Positions 49,159 through 63,095 are shown, numbered from the stretch's first letter. The stretch is DNA of 64,000 nt from Tanytarsus gracilentus (GCA_038502055.1 JAXRKN010000045.1:9227501-9291500), one strand, 5' to 3'. Translations and numbers: made by a program. Notes: a model not told the origin generated them from the letters alone.

Positions 49159-51061
49159 ATGCCAGATATTAAAGTGACATGTCTTGGAGCGGGTCAAGAT
49201 GTCGGAAGAAGCTGCATTCTGCTCACTATTGGCGGAAAAAATGTCATGCTCGATTGTGGTGAGTAAAAAAAGCCGGTAAAGTTGAAAAAGATCCAGCGAG
49301 TAAAATAAATTAATATTTTTAGGCATGCACATGGGCTACAATGATGAGAGGAGATTTCCCGACTTCTCTTATATCGTTCCGGAAGGTCCAATCACATCCT
49401 ACATCGATTGTGTAATAATTTCACATTTTCATCTGGATCATTGTGGAGCACTTCCGTACATGACAGAAATAGTCGGTTATACAGGTCCAATTTACATGAC
49501 ACATCCAACCAAAGCAATTGCACCGATTTTGCTCGAGGACATGAGAAAAGTTGCTGTGGAGAGAAAAGGAGAGTCAAATTTCTTTACAACTCAAATGATC
49601 AAGGATTGTATGAAGAAAGTGACAGCCGTGACACTCCATCAATCGGTTATGGTTGATAGTGAGATGGAAATTAAAGCGTACTACGCAGGTCACGTTCTCG
49701 GCGCTGCAATGTTCTGGATTAGGGTTGGTAATCAATCTGTAGTGTACACGGGTGATTATAACATGACACCTGATCGACATTTGGGCGCAGCATGGATTGA
49801 CAAGTGTAAACCGGATTTATTAATCACCGAATCCACTTATGCGACAACAATTCGAGACTCAAAGCGATGCCGTGAAACAGATTTTCTTAAAAAAGTCCAC
49901 GAATGTGTTGCAAAGGGCGGAAAAGTTTTAATTCCAGTATTTGCGTTGGGTCGCGCTCAAGAGCTGTGCATTCTACTTGAAACTTATTGGGAACGAATGA
50001 ATCTCAAATATCCAATTTACTTTGCACTCGGATTAACGGAAAAAGCTAACAACTACTATAAGATGTTTATCACGTGGACAAATCAGAAAATTCGAAAAAC
50101 TTTCATTCAGAGAAACATGTTTGATTTTAAGCATATTAAGCCATTCGATAGGGGATATATCGATAATCCTGGATCTATGGTTGTTTTTGCGACTCCTGGT
50201 ATGCTTCACGCTGGTCTTTCGCTGCAAATTTTCAAGAAATGGGCACCAAATGAAAATAATATGGTCATAATGCCGGGTACGTTACACTTAATGCGATTAA
50301 TTATTTTTAATTAATTAAAATGTTTAGGTTACTGCGTGCAGGGAACTGTCGGTCATAAAATCTTGAGCGGTGCAAAAAAGATTGAATTTGAAAATCGTCA
50401 AGTGATCGATGTCAAAATGGCTGTCGAGTATATGAGTTTTAGTGCTCATGCCGATGCAAAGGGCATTATGCAACTGATTGCTAATTGCGAGCCGCGCAAC
50501 GTCTTGTTGGTGCATGGTGAAGCGGCTAAAATGGAATTTCTTAAAGATAAAATTCGCGAAGAATTTAAGATCGATTGCTTTTCACCGGCAAACGGTGAGA
50601 CTTGCATTATTAAAACACCACTTCGCATACCGATCGAATGTTCACTGCAATTATTGAAGAATGAAGCAAAATCGTATAACGCTAAACCGCCAGATCCGAA
50701 GCGAAGGCGTTTTGTTCATGGCATTTTGGTGATGAAAGAGGGAAAATTGACTCTCATGGATATTGCAGAGGTTTGGAAGGAGTTTAATGGAATCAATCGC
50801 CACGTTATCAAATATTCATCTTTCATTAAGCTCGACACGGCAGTTCCAGCTCTGCAGATTTTAGAACAAATTCATGCACTTCTCAAAGACAAATTAAATG
50901 CATGGACGGTGAAGCTCATTGACGGCCAATCAATTGGAGTCGAGACAGTGGTCGTTAAATTAGATGCTGAAAATACTGAAAGAAAACTTTGCGTATCATG
51001 GGAAAATCAAGATGAGGATCTTGGTAGATATATCATAGGATTATTGCAGACCATCGGATAA
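49159..51061 (+). CDS. IntS11: Integrator complex subunit 11, RNA endonuclease
   Basis: Three exons (49159-49258, 49323-50276, 50328-51061) encode 595 residues, close to the 600 of human INTS11. IntS11 is the metallo-beta-lactamase/beta-CASP nuclease of the Integrator complex: it cleaves snRNA 3' ends and nascent transcripts at paused promoters, working with IntS9 in the nucleus. The zinc motif HFHLDH (His68, His70, Asp72, His73) is intact, as are GHVLGAAMF, YTGDYNMTPDRHLG and the catalytic Glu of ITESTYATT. The beta-CASP region is shown by IPVFALGRAQELCILLETYW, YFALGLTEKANNYY, FATPGMLHAG, MPGYCVQGTVGHKILSG and MSFSAHADAKGIMQL. The C-terminal domain that pairs with IntS9 follows to the end. 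The start is supported by the family N-terminus MPDIKVTCLGAGQDVGRSC. An AATAAA lies at 51116. It is distinguished from CPSF73 by the N-terminal and C-terminal sequences. Confidence 0.97.
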
Positions 51062-51121
51062 ATACCTCAATTTTGTGGAGAAATGTAATGATTTGGTAAT
51101 TGGATTTTTTTTCGAAATAAA

Positions 51122-51715
51122 TTCTTAGTAAATTTAATTATTTAGAAATTTATTTCTCGCTAAAATTGCATGTCAGTTTAAATTGTTTGTGTCAATCAAT
51201 CGATACAGTTAACAGTTAATGAAATTTTCAGAAGGGTTGAAAAATGCAAGGGATGAGAAAGAAAAAATCTCTTAATCATTTTCTCTGTAATTCTTTTTTA
51301 TTTTTTTGGCGAAGAGGAAAAATTGAGCGCGAACGCGAGTCTCGCATGTATGCACACATAAAAATTACGAACGAGTTGAGTTTCAACTTTTTTTACTCAC
51401 TCTCTTCAGAGCTGCTGCTGTGCCGTTTTCATTCATCAGCTTAATCTCGCTCCGAACGGATCAATTGAAAAATTATTTAATTCGCGTTCTCGCGGTTGGA
51501 AGTCAGAAAATTAAAGAAAATGATTTTTTATGAGCAAAAAAATATTAAAAAGTGTTGAATAAATAAACAAATTAGAGTAATTAAAGAAGAAAATGATTAA
51601 TGTGAATTAGAGAAAAGTGAAGAGCTCATAAAATTGGAATTTCTTGTGGGATTTTTCAGCGAATAAAAAGAAAATTTATGACATTAGAAATCATCATACG
51701 AGTGGAACTATCAAA
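51122..51715. other. Presumed promoter and 5' UTR of the aminopeptidase P homolog
   Basis: A region around 51310-51500 is less AT-rich, with GAG/CTC-rich words and TTCATCAGCTTAATC, a possible initiator. A short intergenic TE-free spacer otherwise. Confidence 0.35.
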
Positions 51716-54700
51716 ATGAATTTTTCATCACTCCTCCACTTTTTGTTAATTACAGGTTGGTTACAAATTTTGAATTAGTTATGGAATATTTTCATCATGG
51801 ACAGCGATAAATTTCATAAGTTTACGATCTCGGAATTTAAAGAGTTTAAAAGTTGGAAAAAAATTGAGAAAACTTCTTGGATTTTTTTTATACAAATCCA
51901 GCGATAAAATCTTTTATGAAAATTAAAAAATTTTTAACGATGATTTTAGTTTTTAAAAATCAAAATTGAACTTTTTAAAAAATTCATCCCTTGAAAATTT
52001 TCCAACCCAAAACGTCATCAATTGAAGAAACTCACAGAATCATCTGTTTTTCTCCGAATGTGAAAAGTAAAAAGCAAAAATTTTAAGTTTCGTAATGCTT
52101 GAAAAATTTTAAAGGGAATTTTATTTCTGAAAAACAAATCACAAAAATTTTCATAATAAATTAATTTTTTGTTAGTGCGGTCATGACATTGCCGTGAATT
52201 TTTTATAACACAATTTTGCGTCACACGTGTGATTCAGATGTGAAAACGAAAGTGATGGACGAAAATAGAATTTCGCGCTCTTTAATTTTAGCGATGCGTG
52301 GGTGACAGTGAGGAGCATTGTTTGATTCATAAAAATCCCGAAATTATCTGCTAGACATTTTTAACAGGTGTTCTGTATTGTTGTTGGTGTAATTAATTAC
52401 TGTTTAGTTGAGACAGCCGACACTCCGAATTTAATCTCGTTTGTCCACCTATGTGACTTTGCGAAAATCTTTCGCATCAGTTACTGAATCCCTCACAAAT
52501 TATCGCTTTAAATTAATTAAATTAGAACGGAATTATTTTTTTGAGAAATTGAAAATTCAAATTAATCGGAATTGATGCGGTGAAAATCTTCATTGAAATA
52601 TTTTTTAAAACCCTTGAAAATTTTATTTATTTAAATTAATTTTTTCAAATTTTTTAATCAAATTTAATTTTAATTCTTAACTTAAACTTTCTCAAGGCGT
52701 GAAAAAATTTAAATCTTGATAATGAGAAAAGTGATGAAAAATTTGTTGTCAACATCAAACCTCGATAAATTTTTGCATCAGCTCGTTTTAATTTAGACAT
52801 TTCCACATTATTATCTTCGTCACATTTGTCGACCAAAAAAATATTTTTCATATTTTATAAAATTTGCAAATTATTTTTTTCCCGCTAAAGAAAATGAAAA
52901 CTTGCCAAAATGTTCGCACGACTGAATTAATTTTAACTAAGAAGTTTATAAATTGGACAAAACAGCAGGTAGTGGACGTCGTTCTCATTAAATTGTAGGT
53001 GGGCTAATTGTCAATCGAAAGATTCTCAATCTGATTGCTTCCATATCGAAAAGTTCTCTAAACATTTGTCCATATAAGCGAATGCCTTGAATTCGAGCAT
53101 GTTTATAACGTTTTTAATTTATGCAAATTACTCGCTTAGGAGAAGTCCCAAAAATATTTCTGTAAAGTATCTGTGCCAAGAGTTTTTGTTTTAGATATGT
53201 CTAGCATGTAAGATTTATAGTTCGGCTTTATTTTCTCTCGTTTTGCGTAATTTTCTATCCTCAGCTGATTTTCAAGTTCAAAGTCTCACTTCCTCTTGTG
53301 TATTGATCGTGAAATTTTATTCATTTTTTTGTATTCTATTCAAATTGTTCTAAAATGGAATACAATAAATGAAAATTGGAATTTTTTAAAAGAATTTAAG
53401 AATTTTTAAAAAAAACTACGATAAAATTTAAATTTTAACGGATAAATTATTATTGAAAATTATCAAATAAAAATTTTCAAAATTTTTAAATCAAAATTTG
53501 ATTAAAAATTGAATTGAATTTATTTTCTTCACGAACTCTCAATTTCTTACAAATTTAATTTCCATAATGACAATAATTGCTTTTCATATCCAGAAGCTCA
53601 CTGAACTGTTTAGAGGAGCGCCATATGACACGACAATCGAATAAATAAATCGTCTAACTATATTAAGAAAGCCTAAATGACAGCCATTAAGATTGATTCA
53701 TGACAGAATTATTTTTATATTAATTTGAGGGAAGTTCTTGAAATTAAAATTTCTCATCGTGAGAATGCCAAAAAAAATTCAAGCTCGCGAGACTTTATTA
53801 ACAGTTGTTTTCTGATATTGAATTTTGCGCATTTTAATGTGAACTCATAAATCTTTTTTTAACTGTATTAAAAGCGTTTAATTTTGAGATATCAATTTCA
53901 TTTTTGATGGATGAGTTAAAATTTCTAAAGAGATCTTTAATGTCGGAACAGAGACATTGAAAATCTTTAGATATTTTAATAAATTATAATTTTTTGCGTG
54001 TTTCAAATATTTTTGTGTATGTGGGTCGATTTAAAATATTTTGTAAAATTTTTGTAATTTTAAGTTCTTTTAAATTATAATAATTAAAAAATTATTTCAA
54101 CAAATTTTTGCATTTAAAAAATCCAGGACTAAGAATTAAAATTTGACGCTTTTTAATTTAAGAAGTTTTCAGCCCTTGAATTTAGTTCGTAAACCTAGAA
54201 ATATTTTAACTAGTATCATAAATTTTTTAACCTCTTCCAAAAATATCTGTCAAAGTCGCACTTCCATCAATTTCCACTCCATTAAATTTGTCACTTTGAA
54301 TGAAACTAAAACTCGGTCATTTCAAATAATTTTTCTCTATCTTTTTCTCATGGGATTAAAGTCATCTTAGTCGGAACTGAGAAATGATTTTTTGGATGAT
54401 TTTTCATTTCGAGTGAAAAAAAATGTCCACTAAAATTTAGGGTGGATGCTTGTTTTTCCTGAGTGCTTATAATTCCTGAGTAAAATTAAATATGTCAATA
54501 TTTCACGAACAACGCATTTTACACCTTGACTTTCTATATAAAGTTTAAGTATTATCATGCTCTACAATTTTTAAAAAGACAATCTTTCAAACCTTCCTTA
54601 TGCTTAAAAGCTCGTATTAATTTCCCCCATATAAAAATCCTCTTCTTTATTCATCAATTTTCATCAATTAAATCCTTCAATATTTTCATATTTTTTTTAT

Positions 54701-57700
54701 AATGGAGTTCATTCACACATTAAAAACCATTTTAATTTTAATTGTATTTTTAAATTTTTTTAAAAGTTTTTTATTCCTGTATTCTTATAATTCTAGTATT
54801 ACCATTATATCTTTAATTTTTCGTGATAAAATTTTTGTTAAATCTTTATGCAAAAAATTTATATCTTTCTTTGCCGGTGTGTTAATATTTAAGAACTAAA
54901 TAATTCTTCCTCATGGCTTTCCGAAAAAAGCACCACCGGAGGAACCAACATCAGCATAGATAATAAAATTTTGAGAGAAAATTCAGAAAAAAACTAGTAA
55001 GGAAAAAATAAAATTGACTAACTCAGGGGATCTCCACTCGAATAACTTCTAGGAGAGAAACCAATCATTCCAGTAAAAACTTTAGAAGAACAATTTTTTG
55101 CTACTTCCAGTGCTGGAACCAAGATTAATATGAGAACTAACACCTAGCACTCAAACCAGCATCTAATGGTTTATCAAACATCTAATAATTTTATCATTTT
55201 TTAAATAAAAGTTTATTATGTAAAAATATTTAATAAATAAGTTTGGAGGATCTGATATATTTATTTTTTTTTTTTTTTAATGAAAAACTTATTTTATTTA
55301 ACAACTGAAAATTAATTATCATTAATGCAGCGAAGCACTTTACTTTCGGATATTACATCGTTAAATTATCAATCTTTTATTTTTAACACTTCCCTCAAGA
55401 AAGTATAAATTAATAACAAGTTTTTTATTTTTTTAATTTACTAAATTATAACATCACTCAGGATTATAAGCAATTTTTTATTTTACATAACCTAAAAATT
55501 TAAGTCATCTCAATCTTTTTTTCTCTTTATATCATGTCGCAAGCAGTAAGAAATTTCATGTTTTATTATCTTGCGATTCAATTTACTCAGGAATAACAAG
55601 CGTCCACCCTATGTGAGATACAAAAATCACGATGATGAGTAATAATTTCGAAAATTTTCTTTTTCTTCGCCAAAAATTATGAGAAACGGGAATTTTGTGC
55701 AGGATCTGTTTAGTGTCATCACCACAAATGATGGACACGCTTCTATTTTTATCACTAAATTTCTTTTTCTCATAAAAAAGTTTAACGACGCTCAGAGCTA
55801 ATGATAGCAGCTTAGTTCCAAACCATTGATATATCTTAATTAAATTTCAAGGCGAAACGTGACTCTCTACAATATTTTTTACGATCACGTATTGTTAATT
55901 AGCTTGAATTTTATCTCTTTGTAATTTGTTTACCCTAAATAAAATCGAAAGACATTAAGCAATAGAAAAATTGATACAAGTTCGAGGCTTTTTAAATTTT
56001 TGACCTTCTCATCTCTTTCCCTATAGGAGAAATTAAATATTTTGATCATCGCATAAAATGTTTGAACAGATGTTTCTCCACACAATGGTCGAAAAATTAT
56101 AGGAAAATCATTATGATCTGCTGAAAGGCACGACGGGTGAGATTCTCTCTAAACAAAGGAAGAAAGAATTAAGAAATCCAGCAGATTTTCTTTTGTCATA
56201 ACGATCCACAATAAAAAAGGAATTTTACTGAATTGCTTCTTAATCATCGAGAATGATTTATTGCGTACAAAAATTTATTATAACATTTTTAAAAAATAAT
56301 CTTGAATTTTGTAGAAAACACTCTAAAAATTGCAATAACAAGTTCAAAGCGATCTCGATCGACCAGAAATGATATAAAATCGTAAAATGTTTACATTAAT
56401 TTTTCCGGTTACACTTCCACGTGGGTCAGTCTCTCAATATTATTTTAAACTTTAATTTGTGGGTGAAAAATTATTCTAAATCAAAACTTGAAAAAAATCT
56501 ATCCAAGGTAGCAAGTGAAAAATATCAAATTTGTTTGTGAAAAATAGAGAAAATTTCGACAACTCATTTGTCATCATGGATGGTGATTATGTTTATGAGA
56601 TTAACTCATGTTTGGGATGAAAAGTGATGAGAAATAGATTGCCAGTAAATTGTGTGAAAATCTGATTATGAAGAGTGAGAGAGGGTTTAATTTTTGTTTT
56701 GAATACACTCGATGATTTATGAAGAGATTTAGCAAATTGCAATAAAATATGGAATCTAACGCTTAATTAAATTTTAGGGACGGGACAAAAAAATTGGGAA
56801 AATTTATTTTGAATTTACGAAATTTGAAAATTTATTTTTAAAATTGCTAAATTTGAAAAATTAAAAATTAAATTTATCAAAAGAATTTAAATTTAAACAT
56901 TTTTTGAACAACCTCGAATTCAAACGCTAAATAATGAAGATTCATTTTCATCTTTTGATGCTTTTAATTTATCCATAACAAGCACATTCACATTTCTTAG
57001 ATTAACGATGATTTATAGGCTCACACAATTATGCAACAAACACTTTCAATCGCCATTCATTCTCACTTCATAGCGAGAAAATTCTTCTTTCGGTCGCGCT
57101 ATTTTGTGAACACATGTTTTGCATTTTTTTTCTCTCTCCCAAGATGATCTTCACGAAGCCTGCAAACGATTATTTTAATAACATCGATTGAGTGAGAGCA
57201 TCATGTGTTAATTTATCTCTTGTGAGACGTCTCTGGATTTTATAATGGCTGAATTGAATTTTTTACGGCAATGAAAATAAATTAATAATTTTCATCGTTG
57301 ATTAGAGCACTGCTACTGCCAACACAATGGAATCTTGACACACATATCTCTCACTGTCCCTCCCTCATTCGATTCTAGAAATATCGAGTTACTACAAAAG
57401 GAAATTTAAGACGAAAAAATGCATCCAAAATGGAATTGCAAACACACACAAAAAAACTATTTGCGGTGCACATTGAAGTATGCTCGAATTTATGGCGAGA
57501 AAGAGACAAATGTGAGAAAAACGTGAGCTAAAAACGATGCTGAGACAAACTTGCAATTTGAACACATGTGCGACTTTCAAGTTCGAGATCAAAATTAAAA
57601 TTGTAAACAGAAAGAGAAATGTGATGGGAGTAAAATGCACACGATGCATGCGATAAAAATTAATCAATTACAGAAATTTAACGGAAGAGTTTGAGAATTT

Positions 57701-60700
57701 TTTTTTTGAATTTTTAAAAGAGATTCAGAGATGGACAATTACAATTGAAACTGAGTAAATTTTGGAATTTTTTTGTAATTGCTCATCTCTGAAGAGTTTT
57801 TATAATTCTTTTAAAGTTTTTTCACCAAATGATTTTAGCAGCAATAAATTTCTATCATCAAAGCACCCTTGGGTGGTTGTAAAATTTTATTTTTATTAAT
57901 TTGCATAGTTTCCTAATAAAACTATTTATAACCATCAATAACGATCTGTTTACAATCTCATATTGCACACATACACACGTTGTACGTGATGAGTCATAAA
58001 GGATGTTAATTTCTACCTTCAAGGTTCTTCTAAAAAGAAGATGAAGGAGAAAATTATTCGATGCCGAAATGCACAATGTCAACTCGAATAAATATTTCTC
58101 GGTGTGACTCATCTCTCGATGATAAATTTAATTTTTTGAGTTATTATTGTGAACTAATTCAATCAAAATTTGTTTCCGTTAAGAGCCCGTATAAAGCCAT
58201 AGAGATTCAATTATATGTGAAATTCTGACCTTAGTATTGAAATCATCTGGGATTTAATTCGTTAATGCAGCAATTTGGAGTCCATTCAGAGATAAATGAA
58301 AATTTTATGGCCTTCTTTAAGGGATTTAAATTTTTCTCATCTTCGTAAATTAACATAAACGTTAAAAATCATTTATTTCTTTCATTTATTTATAGCATGG
58401 CTTTGCCTTCATTATGCTCACGTTACTTCAGCCGGCAGTATTCATGGTATAAATAGATCTAAATGTGACGATAGAAATGCGTTGCAGGTAAAAAATAAAC
58501 AGATATACATAAATGAGTATTTTTCACTTCCTAATGTCTTACCACGAAAAATTAAAGATTAAAATTTAAATTTTTTTTAAAAATTCAAAATTGAACGTTT
58601 TTAATATTTTTAAAATTATTAAAAGTCAAAAAATTATTTTAAGGTCGAGACAGTGCTAATGTGTTTTCTTTCACTCTGTTTACATGACTAATCTTCATTT
58701 TCTTCAACATAACATTGACCTTAATTCCTTTCAACACTTTACACACAATCCATCGACGTGATAAAATTCATTTTACAGAAATATGAAGAAGCGAAGGAAG
58801 TGACTGAAAGTGAGAGACGAATTCAGTCATTGAGGAATTTGATGCGTGACCGATCGCACATCCAGGGTCCACAAATCGATGCCTACATTGTGACGACATT
58901 CGATGAGCATCACAACCATCAAGAGGATGGAACTGAGAGCAGACTTCAATACATTTCAGGCTTTAGTGGGCCGATTGCCGATGCTGTGGTAAGTGCATTT
59001 GTGTTTAGAAATGATAAATTACGTCTGGCATTTTGATATTTTTAGGTAACTCAAAAATCAGCTGCCTTGTGGACGGAATCGAAATATTTAGAACTTGCCG
59101 ATTCTGAGCTCGGATGCGAGTGGAAAATTTTTGATATGGGCGACGAACCAAATATCGCAACTTGGCTTTCGGTAAAATTTAATTTATTAAAAATTTAAAT
59201 TCTTTATTTCCGTTAAATTTTTATAACCACACATCTGAATTCCTTTCAAAAATTCCTTCTCCCCACCTAAAGAATGCGATTGTCATGTTCTGAAAATATT
59301 TTACAGAAACAACTTAAACGCGACAGATTTGTCGGTGCCGATCCGAAGACAATTCCACACGAGTTATGGAGAGAATGGGAGCGAGAATTGAAACGAGAAT
59401 TTTTGGGACTGTCAAAAGTTAAGAATTTGATTGACATAATTGGAGGATCGGATTTAAGGTCGTCGCGTGACTACAGTATTAGACCTCAAAATTCATCGTT
59501 CTCGGGCGTTCATTGGACGAAGAAGATTGAACAGTTGCGGGATCAACTTCGAGCACATCGCTGCGATGCGATGGTGGTGACGTCACTAACGGAAATTGCT
59601 TATCTCCTCAACCTCCGCGGCGGAGACTTTCGATACATTCCGGTTTTCAAAGCCTATCTCATCGTGAGTCAGGAAATTTATCTCTACACAAACACATCGA
59701 GAGTAAGCGACGCGACAGAGCTAATGATGAATTTTTACATGAAAGACAAGGCGTGCATGAAGCAATCATGCGTTATGTACGTAGAAATTCGATAATTTGC
59801 GGAAATTTAATTATAATTTCACTTTAAAATAATTGAGCACGGCACCCTTGAAAGTGTAAACGCCATAAATTTTAATTTTGCACCCTCGCAAAATAATCGA
59901 GGGTGATTACAATTAAATTGGCAATAATTCTATGCAAATGATTTGTTGGTGAAAAATAATAAAATTTCTTCCCTCTCTCACAGCATCAAAAACTATACTG
60001 ACATTTGGGAGGATTTGCGTGTGTTGTCGCGTCAATGGAGACGCGTGCTTTTGCCAAAAATGAGTGTCTTCGATATGGGAGTATCCGAGGCGATTTATTC
60101 GTCACTGAACCCTGACATTATTCTCAAAGAGACCTCACCCATAATCTACATGCGAGCGCAAAAGAATGAAGTCGAGAGGGAAGGCATGAGACGTGCACAT
60201 GTTCGTGATTCAGTTGCATTGTGCGATACTTTGAGTTATCTCGAGGAGAGGGTGAGTGATTGTCGAGTTGACTTCATTTTGTGCTCAAATGTATATTTTA
60301 CAGTACATGCATGGCGATCTATGGACCGAGTCACTGTTGGCAAAACAAATTGATCGTCCACGCCATGAGCAGCAATTTAATCAAGGCTTGTCATTTAAAA
60401 CTGTTGTGGCATTCGGTCCGAATGCTGCCAAGTCCTATTATGTCGCCTCGAATAAATCTGACGCTGAAATTACCAACAAGAATCTTCTCTTGATTGACTC
60501 TGGTGGTCAATACTTGGACGGTACGACTTCAGTCGCTAGAACCATTCATCTCGGCACACCGACATCAGATCAAAAGCGAGCATATACGAATGTTCTTACG
60601 GGCATGATTCGATTATCAATGTTGGCTTTTCCCGAATCTCTCAAACCCGCAGAACTCGACACACTAATCAGAGAGCCTTTGTGGAGTGCAAAGGAAGATT

Positions 60701-61862
60701 ACCCACATATATCGGGCAGTGGAATTGGATCTTACTTGAATGTCGAAGAGTGTAAGTTATAACAATAGATTTCAATTATTGCCCTCGGATTATCATTTAT
60801 GAATTTATTATAAGAACATTGAGTGGCGGCATTTCAGTTTTTATTGATTGCCCAACGCATTCACGAAAAGTTCCAAGCAATCACTTAATTTTATTACAGA
60901 CACAATAATTGAATTAAATCTCAACTGCTCAATGATATCACACTCAGTTCATTGAGATTTTTTTTATTCATGCATGCACAAAACTTTAAATTTTACTTTG
61001 AAATGGTAAAAGTTTGAAATTTATTAGTCTTATTTATAATTCTGTAGAAAACAACTACAGTGTTAAATTTTGGATTTTTAATTATTTTATCATTGCTGAA
61101 TTTTTATACTTATAATTTCAATAAATATCACTCAAAACCGTTAAAATAGTATTCAAACAAAAAACCCTACATTTGTCGTTTTTATCGACTTGTTTTACAA
61201 AAACCAGCTATCCTCAATATAAATTTTTGATGTGAACTATATTTTCCGAGCCCTAGAATTTAAATTTTATTTTAACGGTTTTAGGTAGACATTTTTGTCC
61301 ACAGCTTCCCAATTAAGTGAAATATATTTTCATTCACCTCTTTAGCACCCATCTACATCTCATACACAACCAACCACAAAAATCACAAAAACGTTTTAAA
61401 GGACGGATATTTCTTTTCGGTTGCACCTGGCTATTACAAACCGAACAATTTTGGCATTCGACTAAAGAACGTCTTCGAGGTGATCACATCAGACCGGAGG
61501 GGATTTTTAGAGATTCGTGTGGCGACGTTGGTGCCATTCGAGACGAAACTCATCGATCGAACGTTGTTAAGCTTGCATGAGGTATGCACGAGAATTTAAA
61601 TTAACTTTTTGTCTGAATTAAATTTGTTTTTCAGAAAAAGTGGCTTAACAACTACAATGCGAGAATTCGTGAAGTCGTCGGTGACGAGCTCAAGCGACAA
61701 TTTAAAATGCCGACATTCTATTGGCTCATGAATCAAACGGAGCACATTAGGGAATATCTCACGGAGGAGGAATATCGCAAAAGCTTCTCTAATCGACCCG
61801 TTAATCTCAATTATTTCCTCATAATTACACTAATTGTCAGCATTAAGTCACTCCTTTATTAA
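51716..61862 (+). CDS. Membrane-type aminopeptidase P (XPNPEP2-like) homolog, predicted inactive
   Basis: Nine exons: 51716-51755, 58396-58487, 58779-58988, 59046-59171, 59307-59776, 59984-60251, 60304-60751, 61346-61581 and 61635-61862, giving 705 residues. Exons 1 and 2 together make a signal peptide (MNFSSLLHFLLITA then WLCLHYAHVTSAG), which supports the 6.6-kb first intron. The two creatinase-like N-terminal domains (ISGFSGPIADAV, ALWTESKY, TSLTEIAYLLNLRGGDF) and the pita-bread domain (MRAQKNEVEREGMRRAHVRD, LLIDSGGQYLDGTTSVART, APGYYKPNNFGIRLKNV) are in the normal order. It ends in a hydrophobic tail (YFLIITLIVSIKSLL), as in GPI-anchored XPNPEP2. Active family members bind two metals with Asp, Asp, His, Glu, Glu. 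Here only the first Asp (467) survives: the others are Ser478, Ser541, Ala578 and Lys592. The protein is otherwise intact and conserved, so a non-enzymatic extracellular role is likely rather than a pseudogene. Confidence 0.88.
51756..58395 (+). other. First intron of the aminopeptidase P homolog
   Basis: A 6.6-kb intron between the two halves of the signal peptide. It contains a TIR-bounded insertion (54438-55611) and otherwise AT-rich DNA in which I see no exon or RNA gene. Chance frames at 57392-57667 and 57858-58112 (minus) have no family resemblance. Confidence 0.6.
54438..55611. mobile_element. 1.17-kb TIR element in the aminopeptidase intron
   Basis: The left end reads TAGGGTGGATGCTTGTTTTT then CCTGAGT; the right end read inwards is TAGGGTGGACGCTTGTTATT then CCTGAGT. 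Further inside, TTATAATTCCTGAGT (left, about 54467) and an inverted GCTTATAATCCTGAGT (right, about 55458) form a second repeat pair. No convincing target duplication is left (flanks CTAAAATT and TGTGAGAT), so the insertion is older or the duplication has decayed. The interior near 54900-55150 is less AT-rich and may be decayed coding sequence, but nothing is recognisable. Confidence 0.7.
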
Positions 61863-63055
61863 AATGTAATCTAATTAAATTGAAATTTATTTTGTGCACC
61901 AAACTCTATTGAGGGAGAGCCAAAGATGTATAAAAAATTCTCTCCAACGTTCAACAAGAATTTTCCCAACCGATGTTCATAATTTATTTGCTACAGACGC
62001 GATAATCTTTGATGTTGATTTTATTTCTATCTAAAAAAATAAACCTTTTGTGTATAGCGAGAAAAAGAAGAAGAAAAATATGACGAAATCATAATAAATT
62101 TGACTACAAAAAAAAGAGATTAAGGAAGTGGCTTTTAATTGCATTTTTATGTTTGCTTTTTGCCACTTAAAAAAAGATAAAAGATGAAAATTTTCTCTTC
62201 TTTTTCAGTCTTGCCGATCAATTAAGAATTTTTTTTTGGGAGAGATGCAGCACATTTGAATGTTCAGTTTGGAAGTGCTTCCGATTTGTTTTATTCTTGT
62301 TAAATATTAAGGTTTAAGTGACGCGAGAAAATTTTGAGAATAGAAAAATTATTTTTGCTTGTTTAAAAATCATAAATCTTTGCAGGTATTAAAATATTTT
62401 TCAATGTTGTATTTTTATTAGCATTCAGGTAAAAATCCTAAAAGGGTTAAATGGGTGTAAAGTTGTAATCTTAAATTATTCAACCAATTACTGAGGATAA
62501 TTTATAAAAAAATTTAGATGAAATTTAGATTGATAAAATTTTAGAATGCATTTTTAATAAAAAAGTTAAATTTTAAATTATTTTTAAAAATTCTTCCTCA
62601 AAAAATCATAAATCAAAATTTTTAAAAATTACTAAACCAAAATCTCAACCAGCGTTAAACTTTAAATCCTCAGTGCCAACCCCTCTAAAGAAAAATTCAA
62701 CGTAAGAATTCTCATCAAACTTCTAATGAACAATAAATTGTCCTCTCTCGATCACATCTAAAACACTCGACGTCGTTTGCCGGGAGGAAAAAACTGGTTT
62801 TGACTCTCTTCTAAACTATTTTGACTCATGTTTCATGCCAACCGGCAAAAAGTCCTTGAAATTTATGTTGTGCGAATGAGAAAGAACAAGAGAGAGTCGG
62901 AGAAATTGAGAGAAGACAGACGTGATTCACCCTCGTGTTATGCCTTAAAGTATTTCAATGTCATCGATTTTTACAATCCTCAAATGACATCATAAAAGCA
63001 TAAAGAGTGAAGCAATTTCATCCCCTCGTACATGAATGCAGTTGAACGATCGTTC
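61863..63055. other. Spacer between the aminopeptidase P homolog and the last gene
   Basis: 3' UTR of the aminopeptidase homolog with a candidate AATAAA at 62038-62043, then AT-rich DNA without a supportable frame. Confidence 0.45.
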
Positions 63056-63095
63056 GAGAGAATGAGAGAGGAAAATTTTCTCTCAATTCTCTCTC
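63056..63095. promoter_or_regulatory. GAGA-rich near-palindrome upstream of the last gene
   Basis: About 20 bases of GAGAG-rich sequence are followed by an approximate inverted copy (TTTTCTCTC...TCTCTC). GAGA tracts bind GAGA factor (Trl) in Diptera promoters; the location about 100 bases upstream of a TCAGTC initiator (63196-63201) fits a promoter element. Confidence 0.45.

Noticed and set aside
60836..60920. Alternative exon 8 of the aminopeptidase homolog starting after TTTCAG at 60838
   Set aside because: Its frame ends in a stop after about 23 codons and does not match the family, whereas the exon at 61346 joins in frame into the expected APGYY region.
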